This document shows, in pieces, positions 11,641 to 22,749 of a DNA stretch of 64,000 bases. This stretch comes from Lepas anatifera (Eukaryota > Arthropoda > Thecostraca > Lepadidae). Position 1 is the first letter of the stretch; every line of letters begins with the position of its first letter. The position numbers were made by a program, and so were the translations under genes. The notes beneath the pieces were generated by a model that made no database searches, was not told where the DNA came from, and saw only the letters and a program-made list of their open reading frames with translations. The DNA lies in contig JAOTON010000337.1 of NCBI GenBank assembly GCA_034440635.1, positions 993,501 through 1,057,500 of the forward strand. Direction: 5' to 3'.

Positions 11641-12207
11641 GTCATACCAGGTCAGACCGCCAACCCAGGTCAAGAGACCTAACCTTGAAAAATCTTTGGA
11701 AGTGCATCAGTAAGATCAAATTTAACCTATCGTGCTTAGATTCAGATTACATAGTAAGGTCACCGAGCAAGATAATTTTTCGTAGCAGGATTTCTATATC
11801 GATAGCCTGGGACAACGTCAGAGTCATGATCTTTCCATTAGAAATGCATGGGGCAATTGGTAAATTTTGATAACTTGCGAGAATTGAGAATTGTCGAGAA
11901 TTGCAATGGAGGTTTTATTTTTACGTTGTCGTGTCTGACTTACCACTGCAGTTTGATTGATATTCTTTTTTACCATACAGACCTAAGCCCGGCTCCAGGT
12001 CAAAGGAGGTTTATTTTGACATTTGACTACACAAGATTATAAAATATATAATCCAATCAGGCTCGACAACAGCATTCCAATAGTGCTGAACATTTTTTTC
12101 TACGGCTCTCCTCTGTCAGCTATTATGTCACAAAATTGAGGTTTCCACTTAGTTCCTGTGAGGAATACTTTGACCTCGAGCAACCTCAAAGGTGAGGCGA
12201 CCAAGCG
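11494..12207. mobile_element. TTAA-type MITE, family 4 (AGGTCA-rich), right end unresolved
   Basis: It begins TTAA then CACGCGCCCACACGAGGGGG, and continues with AGCGCCACCGTACTTCATCT and TGACCT/AGGTCA-rich DNA to about 12207. No right terminus was identified. The same left junction with the same neighbour occurs at 14506 in the inverse orientation, so it was already inside the larger element when that was duplicated. Confidence 0.6.
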
Positions 12208-13082
12208 CTTGTATGTAACATTGTCGGTAGTGATTAAAACTGGCTATTTAGCGGCGTCGCTCCCAGTGCACTGTTCATACTACATGGTTTACTGAACAGC
12301 AGAGATAATCCACAATTAGGCCACGGAGCCTGTGTGATATAACGTGCCTCTAAACACAACACTGCGATGGCTCGTTTTTTCAGAAATTATGCCTGGAGCA
12401 TGAAAGCGAGATAAATGACTGAAGAATATACATCTCCTGACGGAGAGCTGTACTGCACAATGCAAAAATATATTTAACTTCATCAAATGGTGTTGCCATG
12501 CACACCATTTCAAAGCAATGCAAATGTTTAATTCCAGTGCAAAAGTTATATCGAAGCAAAATTCAATTATGTAAGTGAAGTGTTTTCACTACGTCTCACA
12601 GTAATGGCGCCTGTGACTATATCGAAACCGGCAAACTATCACTAAAATGTGACTACTGCGAAACCGGCAAACTATCACGATGGCTTAAAAAGACCAGTGA
12701 AAAATCAAATACGTGATGCCAAAGGTACGTATCCTTTTCTTACGCATGCATTTTTCAGCACGATTTAGTTCTTGTACATTCCACAATCAAGCATAGCCGA
12801 TGTTGCCAGACAGCTCCAAAGTCTGTTCGCCGATGCGATTATGGAAAAATGAATACAAGTTTCAAAGAATACCAGCGGTAAATAAGACTGTTCATGAAAT
12901 CTCTACAAACAAAGGAAGAGAGGTTCGGGTTTCGTATACCTATGTTCGAACCAAACAGTGTCGTGCTGTGCAAATAAACTTTCTTTTATGGGTGCTACGT
13001 GAATGGTCGTAAATTTAGTCATGGCGAATGTCCAATGCAAAGGGAACATTAAACATACTGGTATAGATATAATAATTTTTGG
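12208..13082. other. AT-rich DNA, no gene recognised
   Basis: It contains a short near-duplicate at about 12616-12678: two copies of a 30-base block containing GAAACCGGCAAACTATCAC. Nothing else was recognised. Confidence 0.5.
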
Positions 13083-13262
13083 GGCTTATCGACGCACCAA
13101 CTGCCAGGGTCATATGGCGTCGCCAAGTCTTTCCCTTTTGGAAGGGTTTCTCGGGAGCCAGCTTGCTCCTTGTTCAGGGAAGTCGCCGGGCCTTGAACCC
13201 GGGTCGGCTGCGTGGCAGACAGCTTTGCTGACCACTCCACTACCGCGCCCCCTTACTGGTAA
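13083..13262 (-). mobile_element. tRNA-derived SINE, family S1, copy 1
   Basis: On the minus strand there is a consensus A box TAGTGGAGTGG (13232-13242) and, about 33 bases on, a consensus B box GGTTCAAGGCC (13189-13199). The body downstream (CAAGGAGCAAGCTGGCTCCC, GGCGACGCCATATG) matches the SINE at 22303-22463. The acceptor stem does not pair, so it is not a functional tRNA gene. Confidence 0.75.
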
Positions 13263-14376
13263 AGATTATTTAGCTTGAGTAATGCGTGATCTGACGGCCA
13301 TCATTGCAGGTGAATGAATGCGTCTGTACAGCACAATGGCAGTGTCAATGTTGAAGTCATCTCAATGTTTTCCCTTATTCTTCAATGATTATATAAGGCA
13401 CCAGGAGTGTGGAACTATATTTATTTGTGGGTGCCCGACCACCTCTAATAAACCGTGGAAACAGTGGTAACCGTGTTAAAACATCCTTTGAATGTTCTCT
13501 TTTTTCATTTCAAATACTACTTATTGGTGCAATGTAGTTCAACCAGCCTGTGAGAGGGCTAAACACATGATACATTTTGCTATTTATTTTCACGTAGTGG
13601 CTCTCGATATTGCTTCAAATTTTCCCACCCCTAATCATTAAAAAAACACTATTCAAAAGCCTTTCGAAGTGGCGTTTGAACTGGGATCTGTGTCAGCTAT
13701 GAAATTATCACCTTTTAAAAATATCATGTGAGACAACCTGTTCAAGTGACCAAGTCGAATGCGTTATGATTTCAGGACATTTTTCGCATATATGAGCAGA
13801 TTGAAATTACTTACTGGGAATGAAAGCCTTTCAGACGTTTGTTTACATTCCATGAATTCTCTAAAACGTACCCTGTGCTGCACTGGGTCACCTTGTATTG
13901 ATAATATTTTTCCATCTCCGGGAACGATGTAATTGTGTGAGTTAGTGGTGCTTATAGGATAAGTTATACTTGTTTCAATTATTGATAAAGTTGCGACATC
14001 GTTGTAAATTTTCGTGTAAGGCTGCAAGGCCCATTACTAATGAATTCCTTTGCCCTCGTCTCCCTCGAAACAATGGATTCCTTTTTATCACTTTTAATGG
14101 TTGTTATTTTAATGTGTACAAATCTTGTCCAAGTTGTTGCCAGTTCAGTTTTAGGAGTCAGAGTCTCACTAGAGTCATCAAGGGAATTTTTACGGAGACC
14201 CCGACCCCACCACCCAAGCGATCAACTCCCACGATGAAAGGTTGATTAAGGAACCAAAGTTGAACGTCTCACAAGGCATAACGACGGCCCTCTACCTCAG
14301 GTCACCCCCTCACCAATCAGTTGCCAGCTGACCTACGGTATTTACGGTACCTACCATCTGCCAGTTGACCTAAATT
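13263..14376. other. AT-rich DNA, no gene recognised
   Basis: Several short open frames exist on both strands without recognisable content. The region is the spacer between the two inverted copies at 9345-11640 and 14377-16430. Confidence 0.5.
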
Positions 14377-16430
14377 ATTTTGCCAGAAGTTGAAACAAAT
14401 GTCGAGTTAGAGGCAGATGAAGTACGGTAGTGCTGCGCGGATGAATTTTTTTACTACCTGTAGAAACCTGAGGAGGCCGGTTGCCCCCCCTCGTGTGGGC
14501 GCGTGTTATTTTCATAAATTCTGACACTTGCACGATGCAAATTTCGTAAGGATAATGCAATATGGTTGCAAGCAACCGATTACAAAAGCAATCGCTTTGT
14601 TTGCGGTGTTAAACATAAGGCTTTACTACCGCAGTGGTCAAAAACCGTCTGCATACCTACCTTAGGTGCTAAAAATTTGGAATTTATAGAAAGAACGCAT
14701 TTTTTATTTTTGTATCGAAATATATTTTATGAAGCAAAATTTTTGGGATGTCTAAAAGGGCAATTTCAACGGCGGAAAGGTCAAGCTAGGTCAAAAAGGA
14801 AAGGTCAAACTAATGAAAAGTCAAAATCTTTCAAATTTTGAAATTTTCTTTTATCAAAATAATTTGTAAATTAAGACGAGTTCAATGATATACAAAACTT
14901 ATTAATCAAGCAATGCGTTTTGGAGTTATGAAGCATCAAAGATGAGTCTACAAGGTGACCTTCCGAAAATGCCTCGGGCTATATCTCGGTCACCATTGGT
15001 CGGAGGGGACTAAGATTCTCACAGGCGTGTTCCTGGCCCAAAAGTATCCCGGATACAAAGTTTCAGATTTTTTCTAGACATGGTGGTGTCAAATTGAAAT
15101 ATTTTTGGTCGTTTTGTCCTGGAATGCCCCGGCTATCAGTATCATGAAAAGGTGCAAGAAAGAAGGAAGAGTGCGACCAGTGGTGTCAGATGCCTGCCTG
15201 AAATCCATGGAGCGCTACCAGTGGTACTTACATCTCACACTGGTCAGCATGATGCTGACAGATGAAAGCCCTCCAGAAGAACACAGGCAAGCAATAGCCA
15301 CCGCAGTTTTGGAAACAGAGCGCACCGGTACAGTGACATCTGATAGACCCAGCAACAATGCTCCAAATCAAATACGTTCACTTGCAGACCTCGTTAATTA
15401 AAGGTCTTGGCCTCTTTTCGACCGTCTCGGTCTGGATGACACCGCAGTAGCGTAGCTTTGGGATGAAGTGGCCATTTGGCCCACCCGGAAGGGATATCAC
15501 CTCTTCCAAAAGATGTCAAGATTCTCGGTGAGGTCAACGACCCAGCAAAGCGCCATGTAAAGATCGTCCAAGACTTCGTCTGTTCCTCTCATGCAGAGAA
15601 GCGGCGCCAGGAGGTGCTGCTGGCAGTAAGCGCCACGAGGAAATCATATGGTAACTGCAGTGCGAAGAAAAGTCTAGCATATGCCAAGAAGCTTAAGGGA
15701 AAGATAAAAATGGCGAGGCACAGGCTCATTTTATCGGTTGCATGAAGCGCACTGCGTCAACAATCAACATCATGATCTTGTTTTTTCTTCTGCCTGAGTC
15801 CTGCTATCCTATATTTATCAATGTGCGTACGCTAATCCGCTCACCTCGCCCCTTGTGGTATTTTGTATGCTCCTGTGTAAGATTTTTGTCAATGTGCAAA
15901 TCAATTCGCAGTGTCGCTTGTATCGGAGTCTGACTGATGCAAAAGGGTGTCGAATCTGGTTTTTAGGGTGTAGAGTCCAAATATTCCCACTATTTGGAAT
16001 AAAAAGGAATTATTTGTTCGTTTTCCCTATGCTTATAAAAATATTATCATTATGACCACATTTGGCCTTTATATCACTGATATGAGGCCAAGGTAGTCTG
16101 GTCTTATTTTTCAAAACACGATTTTTGGTTCGACTGAACTCATACCTCTAATTCCAAGAAAGGCACCAAAGGGGTCATTTTATATTATTAATGACGTCAC
16201 AAATTTCTGTAGCAAGACAAAATTATGATTGTTAGGTATAAAAACAATATGAATAGCCTTGAAAGAGACGAATAAAGTTTTTCCGCTTACACAGATTGGC
16301 ATTTGTAGTTAACATTCGCGGCTAACGGCAAGAATGTCCATAAAGGCGAAAATCCCAAACAAAACTGCATTTGCGCCACCCTTAGTACTTATCACCGACA
16401 AAATCTAATTTGATTTTCGGAACCACCATC
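14377..16430 (+). mobile_element. unclassified element, copy B
   Basis: Plus-strand partner of copy A. It starts inside the family 4 TTAA element (TTAT/TTAA boundary near 14506) and ends near 16430 at GATTTTCGGAACCACCATC, matching GATGGTGATTCCGAAAATC-like sequence near 9320. Copies differ by small insertions and deletions throughout, so the duplication is old. Confidence 0.7.
15105..15745 (+). pseudogene. degenerate unrecognised protein in element copy B
   Basis: The frame 15105-15401 contains PPEEHRQAIATAVLETERTG and stops after IRSLADLVN. The same sequence then continues as RSWPLFDRLGLDDTAVA before another stop. A second frame at 15476-15745 contains VKIVQDFVCSSHAEKRRQEV and SYGNCSAKKSLAYAKKLKG. 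In-frame stops break the protein where copy A is still open at LADLVKQSSW, so the two copies decayed independently. Confidence 0.5.
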
Positions 16431-17216
16431 AAAAACTGCACCGGGATAGATAGGGTGCTAGTTGATTCCTGGCATTGAGTGAAAAGTGAAACAGTCTACC
16501 TGACATGGAATGAACTGAATCTAAAATCGTTTAAAAATATTCCAAAAATCAGAAAATTATACAAAGCACGACGGCATAGCGCCCCTGTTTTCAGGCCAGC
16601 TGCGAAAAACCCAAGGGGGGCCTGTACGCCCCTCCCCAGACGTTAATGCGAGTGCGAGTAAAGCCATGAATACTTCCGATCTCTTGGGTACATGACGCTC
16701 AAAACTACCGCTGGGAAGGGAGGGGGTGCAATTTTTGGCTCTTGTTTTACCACACATTGAAATGTTAAGATACAGTTTCCCTTACTAAGCTCGTCCGTGT
16801 TGGGAGCTAGATGTCAAGAGCCAAAGAAGAAATATCAAGCTTTTTCACTTACGCGTGTATCCCGGGATATGTTTTCCATTTATTCGGCTCGACTTATAGC
16901 TTTGCAGCTCATTGCGTCAGAAGTTTGTATGGAGATACACTCTCGAACAACATCGAGGCGTCACGGGCACAAACTCTGATAGCAACGTCCTATTGGATGA
17001 AAAACGCACAGAAAGACGATAGCGACACGTAGAAAGCCATTGGCAGCCTTGAATTTCTGAAGAAAAGCTAAAAACCCAAAGCGATACGTTTGTTTCAGGC
17101 ACAATTGTGTTACTGGCTCTTGGTTAGTCAGGCTGATCAGTTGCGGTGATTCCATGGCTAGGCATGTCTGCCACCACCATACGAACCCCCATGACCAGAT
17201 CGGAAGCCGGAGGCAC
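16431..17216. other. unannotated DNA
   Basis: The GC-rich, C/G-tract stretch 16570-16755 resembles the non-autonomous element style seen elsewhere (AAGGGGGGCC, GGGAGGGGGTGC), but ends could not be defined. No gene is recognised. Confidence 0.4.
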
Positions 17217-17759
17217 TCATCCATCCCCCTCGTCCGCGCCAGACGAGGGTATAGGCGGGCGGTAGATGTTGAAGATGTCGATGGTGGGTGAGATCGGTCT
17301 CTTGGGTGCGCTCAAGATGACTCGGACGGCGCACCATTCGGTTGTGTCGTCTTGAGGCTGGAGAGGCGACTCTTCGATGACGCTGAAGTTGAGGCCGTCC
17401 CTAACGAGGGTTGCGACGTCCCCTCCACGGACAGGCCCCACGTCCCTCCTGCCTCTGGCCCTTCGCGAGATAGCGGCGGTCTGAAACCCCGGGACCGATA
17501 GGGACTTTCCAGCCAACTGCGCCTCCTGGATAGACGCCACGTCCGCCCTGACGTCCGACAGCCAGCGGCTGAGCTCCGCGGTCTTGTTGCGGACCCCCTC
17601 CGCGCTCCAACTGACAAGCAGCAGTCGGCTTCGGGTCTGGAAGTTGTGGCGGTATCTTCGGTTCTTGGCTCGTCGACTGAAGTCACCCCGAGGGCCCGTT
17701 CCGCCGCGATCGTGGATTCCCCCGCCGGCGGGCCTCACGGCGGGAGGGGGAATCTGCAA
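17217..17759 (-). pseudogene. LINE endonuclease (exonuclease-endonuclease-phosphatase) fragment
   Basis: A 180-codon GC-rich frame shows the apurinic-like endonuclease layout of non-LTR retrotransposons. It has an SWSAEGVRNKTAELSRWL opening (WNxxGxxxK type), then DVASIQEAQL with the catalytic glutamate, GFQTAAISRR, a GGDVATLVRDGL strand, and IDIFNIYRPP (NxYxPP type). It ends abruptly at 17217 before the catalytic DH/SDH motifs, and no reverse transcriptase follows. It is therefore a 3'-truncated 5' fragment. In a full element this domain nicks the target. The tryptophan-serine at the usual Trp-Asn position is a departure from consensus. Composition is far more GC-rich than the flanks. Confidence 0.8.
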
Positions 17760-18682
17760 TTCCTATCTGCATGGAATTTTAATCGAAACTGCCCGGAAAC
17801 GGGGCTTCTGCAATTTCTATCATTAAGTGATAGAGTAGCAACTGTTGAAATTTTAAACACATGGGATTCATGTTTCCCAGCTATTCTACCCTTATAAAAT
17901 ACATATTACCACACAATGGAGAAGCCACTGCCGTGAAAAGTTTCCTGGGTGGCATAAGTAACTGACGGACGTTATCATTCTCAGTTGCTTGCGAAATATT
18001 GACAAAACGGGGCTTCTGCAATTGGGAGGGAAACTAGCAGTAAAAAAGGCCTAAGATGTATTCAGAGTTAGGCTACCGCTTTCCCAGATATTAAATCAGA
18101 ATTAAAGAAAGAACAAAGTGGAATGTTCGGCTGAGCTGCAATTACGGCCTCTACTGCCCTGTAGGAGGACCACCCGTGAGACATCTGGCATGTAATATTC
18201 AGGTCTCGGCAGCGCACTCTCCCGCAGTCTGACAGGGACAGTGTGTCTTCCCGCTAAGTAGAGTGTTCAGCAGACCCCTAAATTATTTTGTAGTCTTATA
18301 GTTTTGTAATATTCCGAATTTAGGTTTGGGCTGTAATACGATGTATTTTTCACCATGCGTTTTGTATAACTTAAAAAACGTGAAATGTATGAGCGACTCC
18401 CTGCTTTCTTAGTTCAGAGACTGTATCCACTCAAATTTAGACTCCGTGCGTCTCAACTGGAACAGTACACGTTTGAGCTACTGTTTTTGGTGTCCAAGCA
18501 ACAGACGTAAGGTTTTATGAGAACTTAGTGTCCATTAATGAAACACTCCCTTGCATTCAGCATGTAAGCGTTCTGACACTCAAAAACGCCTTTTGTGTAT
18601 TTGTGTCTGTATGCACATGCATTGAGAGCGGTGACAACCTCTTCGCGGACAGTTCGAAATTAGATACATCACATCATTGTTT
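17760..18682. other. AT-rich DNA, no gene recognised
   Basis: The motif ACGGGGCTTCTGCAATT occurs twice (about 17798 and 18007). No other structure was recognised. Confidence 0.4.
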
Positions 18683-19531
18683 TTAACACGCGCATTGACG
18701 GGGGTCTGAGCCACCTTCGCATTGACGGGGGGCGGGTACCCGCCCCCCTAAGATCTCGAGAACCACGGCAGGTAGCGAAAAACGGTAAACGGCGTTGGGC
18801 TTCCCATCCACTTCTCCATCGAAAATATTTGAACCATTTTTTTGTCAGGTCACATTTAAGGTCACGAGAGGTCAAAACATGCCCGTCATAGGGATAACAT
18901 GTAAATTCAGTTTTTCGGCCATGAAATCTGAACAAGTAAAGATAGAGCAAAACGACTTGAACTATATGAATCCTCTTAGCAAGCCGAATCGAATGATATA
19001 TAATTTGACCTTGCTAGGTCAAATCAAGGATTTGACCCGACCTGAGGTCAGGTCAGGGTCAAATTATATAAAATGCATATCATTAGAACCGCAAAGCCCA
19101 GGCGAGTCTAATGCAGCTAAAATAAATGCTCTATCACCATCTGTTACTGAGTTATTCCGTAAAAACCATTTTTCCCATGTATTTCCAATGGAGAGGTCAT
19201 GCCTCGTACCTGACCTTAGGTCATCGATATAAAAAATACCGGAACATATTTTAGAGAACTCGGTGGGGCCATTATGTGATGTGAGTTTCAATCGGATAAG
19301 TTCACCCTGCTCCGACTTATGCTATCTTAAACTTTTTTTGAGGTCGGGTCACTTGACCTGTACTGGTGACCTGACCTGAGATGACCTAACCTTAAAATTT
19401 TCACAGAAGTTGTAAAAATGATGAGGCAAAAGGTATACCAAGTACGGCGGCGCTACGCGCCGCCGTTTTTCTGCTGTCTCCGAAAAACCCGAGGGGGGCG
19501 GGTACCCGCCCCCCGTCAATGCGCGTGTTAA
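18683..19531. mobile_element. TTAA-flanked MITE, family 1, copy 2
   Basis: TTAA lies at 18683-18686 and 19528-19531, with termini CACGCGCATTGACGGGGG and CCCCCCGTCAATGCGCGTG. It is in the opposite orientation to the copy at 3785-4631 and is colinear with it throughout. It contains the TGACCT/AGGTCA palindromic cluster at about 19010-19060. The 145-codon frame inside it is an artefact of the repeat. Confidence 0.9.
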
Positions 19532-19820
19532 GTTGCGTTTACATTTGTGGTTGAGCTCTTAATTTTTTCCAGGTCGTACAATTTTTTCCTGCGTAGAATT
19601 TATCCGAGATGCGTATATCAAAAATTGTTGTCTTGTCATCCAATGCTTTATAAAATAGGTCTTAAACATAGTGTACTTCTGCTATTTAATGTCTTAGTCC
19701 AGCTCAACGAACTGATGCAAGCTGAATTTCCAGGAAGTGGTCTTTAAATTTAATAGTAAAATATCATGTTTTTATCAGTTACTTTAAAATCTGAAGTTAA
19801 AATTGTTCTCCCATCAGACT

Positions 19821-20854
19821 TTATCCCTCGCCCCACCGGGGGGCCATCGATGGCCCCCCTAAGGTTTTTCCGGGATAGCAGAAAAACGACGAGGCGCAGC
19901 ACCGCGGTTGAGGGCTCTACCTCTCACTGCATCCTTTTCCCATCATCCCTGAAATTTTTTACCCCGGGTCACCCAAGGTCAGGTCACCAGACGAGGTCAA
20001 CCAAGGTCACCTCACTTCACCTTTAGAGCTCTGTAAGAGCTACATTTCAATGTCGATCGATTTGAAACTTCCTACACTTCATAACCCCTCCAGGGTCTAC
20101 AAGGTGTATATCCGGGATTTTTCGATTTCGTGCCCTGAGGTCAGGTCACGAGGCGACCTCTCCCATTGGAAAAGCATGGGGAAAAGCTATTTCATGATAT
20201 AAAAGCCACAAAAATGATTGCAAATACTCAGACTGCTCAGAACAACGTTTTTGGATACCCTTTCACGGATCCCAGGGGTCATATTTGCCCTTTGACTTTT
20301 CCAAGGTCATCCAAGGTCACCAGAGGTCAAAAACAGTATTTTGACAATAACTTTTGACCTAATTGAGCTAGAGCGGTGAAACAAACACCATCGTGTTTGT
20401 CTTGTCACTGGCTTTCATTTGATATACGGCAAGGTCACTTTTTGACCTTTTGTGACCTCAGGTCATATTAGGTCACGAGGTGACCTCTGGCGGTCAAACC
20501 ACTGGCGGGAGGTCTTTACGTTCCACATAGCGGAAAAAGTACTGGCAATTTGCTATCAAATGTACTTTACCAGGCCTCAATAGCTCTAATGACATAAGAG
20601 TTATGCCCAGTTGGCTTAATCATTGCATATTTGAGTGAAAATAGCCGATCTTGACCTAATTTGACCTCTGGAGGTCAAACCATTGACCTGAGCACTAAAA
20701 CATGCGAAGTAATTTCTTACTGAATTCACGCGAGCTTTCTATTGCACTTTGCAGATTTGCGCTAACGCCCATATTTTCGGAGTTAGAGGGGGGCCATCGA
20801 TGGCCCCCCGGTGGGGCGAAGGTGGCGCCGGACCCCCGGTGGGGCGCGGGTTAT
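19821..20854. mobile_element. TTAA-type MITE, family 2, copy 2 (TTAT flanks)
   Basis: Matching TTAT tetranucleotides flank the element at 19821-19824 and 20851-20854. The termini are CCCTCGCCCCACCGGGGG and CCCCGGTGGGGCGCGGG. GGGCCATCGATGGCCCCCC occurs near each end. The interior is dense in TGACCT/AGGTCA. The identical TTAT on both sides suggests insertion at a variant target rather than later mutation. Confidence 0.85.
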
Positions 20855-21543
20855 AGAAGCATCTTTTCATACTAACGTTCCCGTTCAGTATTCATTTATG
20901 AAAGTAAAAATTTATCTATAATTTTAAATCCATAAGCTCTGAGAAAATATTCTAAATGAGGCTTTCAATTCGCTCCCTTCCGTACCGACCTCAGCCGTGT
21001 TCCTTGGGGATCTCTCACGTTTACCCACTGGCGCTGGCACGCTGTGAAAGAGAGCCCTGTGAAGTGCAGATGAACGGACACCGGGGAGTGATATTGAAGT
21101 TGGCCTTTAGCCAGGCGCTGGTGGCACTGGAACCAGTGCGGGGCTTTGCCTCTCAGCCGAATAAGGAAGTGCGCGTGGGGAATCCAATCCGCTAGGAATT
21201 CAAAGTTACCGAGATTAGTGAGAGGCACAGGATAGGACCCAGATGGCAAAGGAAATCGACGTGCTGTACATCACCCATGAAATTTATAGAATGTCAGTAC
21301 TATGCACGGTGGGGATACTTCGGAGCCAAGGATTTTCGTTGGGAAAGTATTGTCTCCCCCTACCGACGCAGGGTAACAGGAAAAGTTTATTTCAATTTTG
21401 TTGGTCGCGACAATGTCTTTCTTATCAGAAATAGAAACTAAAATCTGGATGGCTGTTGCAGAAATAATTTAACTTAATTTATTTGTATATATTTTCCAAA
21501 CCGATTTTCACACCATATAAAATATCAGAGATAGTTCCGTTCT
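20855..21543. other. unannotated DNA
   Basis: A moderately GC-rich patch at 20956-21249 has open frames on both strands (79 and 94 codons) with no recognisable domain or clear splice context. No gene is called. Confidence 0.4.
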
Positions 21544-21955
21544 TTAAAGGGAATGTGGCACCTTGGTCAAATTCTGGAATTTAGTGCAATTGGGCGTACT
21601 TTGAGCCAGGGGCGTAGGAACGGTTTGAAAAGTGGGGGGCCAACCTTAGAGGGGGCCACCTCAAGGGGGCTCCCAGTCCACGGGGCCCATAATTATGTTT
21701 TTTTAGTTAGTTCGTTTGGTGTCAATAAGGCATGCATGCACATTAAGATGTCAATACATGGAAAATTGAGAAATTCAATTTTGCCCTATGATTTCGAGTT
21801 GTACCTATTATGATCTAAAAAAATCATAGTAAAACGCAAAAAACATTTGTTTTACCTAGACCCTTTCCAAATACGTACTACATTGTTAAGCTCTTCTGGA
21901 AGATTTCATTCATTTTTACCATGAGCGCGTTTTTTTATATTTACAGATGTTTAGG

Positions 21956-22007
21956 CCACAGAGCTATATTCATGTATGTATGTTTATTCATGTATGTAGC
22001 TCTGTGG
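21956..22007. repeat. short hairpin
   Basis: CCACAGAGCTA and TAGCTCTGTGG form an 11-bp stem around a loop containing TTCATGTATGTA twice. It lies inside the 5.5-kb element. Confidence 0.7.
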
Positions 22008-22302
22008 TTTAGGCCCTTTCATCACATTTACAAAATTAAAAACTGTTTAGAAAACTTCAGAAAATGTCTTGATTCCAAATAGCCTCACTTCGCTATGTCT
22101 AATCAACTTGTATTTGCTTATTTAATGACAAAAATTGAAAATTTATTAAGGTTATCACGGATCCCTTCTTTCCATCAATAGAGATTGATTTAGGTAAGGC
22201 TCATCACAATAAATACGCCTAGCTATATTTCGATGTCTAAAATGCAGAGATCCGGCATGACTGTAAGTGCAATGTAGGTATTTGATGGCCAGCTTTATGA
22301 TG

Positions 22303-22463
22303 CCGAGGAGGTGTGGGCATGGTGTTATAGTGGTTAGTAACCTTGCTTTCCCTGCAACCAACCCGGGTTTAAGGCACGGCAGATTCCTTGTGCAAGGAGA
22401 AATTTGACTCCCAAGAAACCGCTTCAACAGGGCAAGAGTTGGCGGCGCCATATAAACCTGGCA
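22303..22463 (+). mobile_element. tRNA-derived SINE, family S1, copy 2
   Basis: It has an A-box-like TAGTGGTTAGT and a B-box-like GGTTTAAGGC at 22366-22375. The following body (TGCAAGGAGAAATTTGACTC, GGCGGCGCCATATA) aligns with the SINE at 13083-13262. It sits inside the 5.5-kb hAT-like element, so it was inserted into it or captured by it. Confidence 0.65.
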
Positions 22464-22749
22464 TCGAAAGACGTCGCTCCTTTCGATGGCTCAGGGACGA
22501 CTGTTGCTAAGCATTTGGTGCGGGGTCCGTGTCTGATTCATGCTGTGTGTTGGGATTGATATTGGATGGAGTTTGATTGGGCCCAGTTCTCGGGACTCAT
22601 TTGGAAACACTCGGGTAGTAGGTGCCTTGGCTTTTTACGAAGCGCTCCTCCTCCAGAGGCTTGCAGGCAGCGCACTACCGAACTTGAACGTTCCCAGACA
22701 AGCTATCGGGCCGTTTTGGGCTTCTGTTCCATATTACAGTTGCTGATAT

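Noticed and set aside
18795..19232. 145-codon plus-strand frame
   Set aside because: It lies entirely inside a TTAA MITE, and the same DNA in other copies is broken into different frames.
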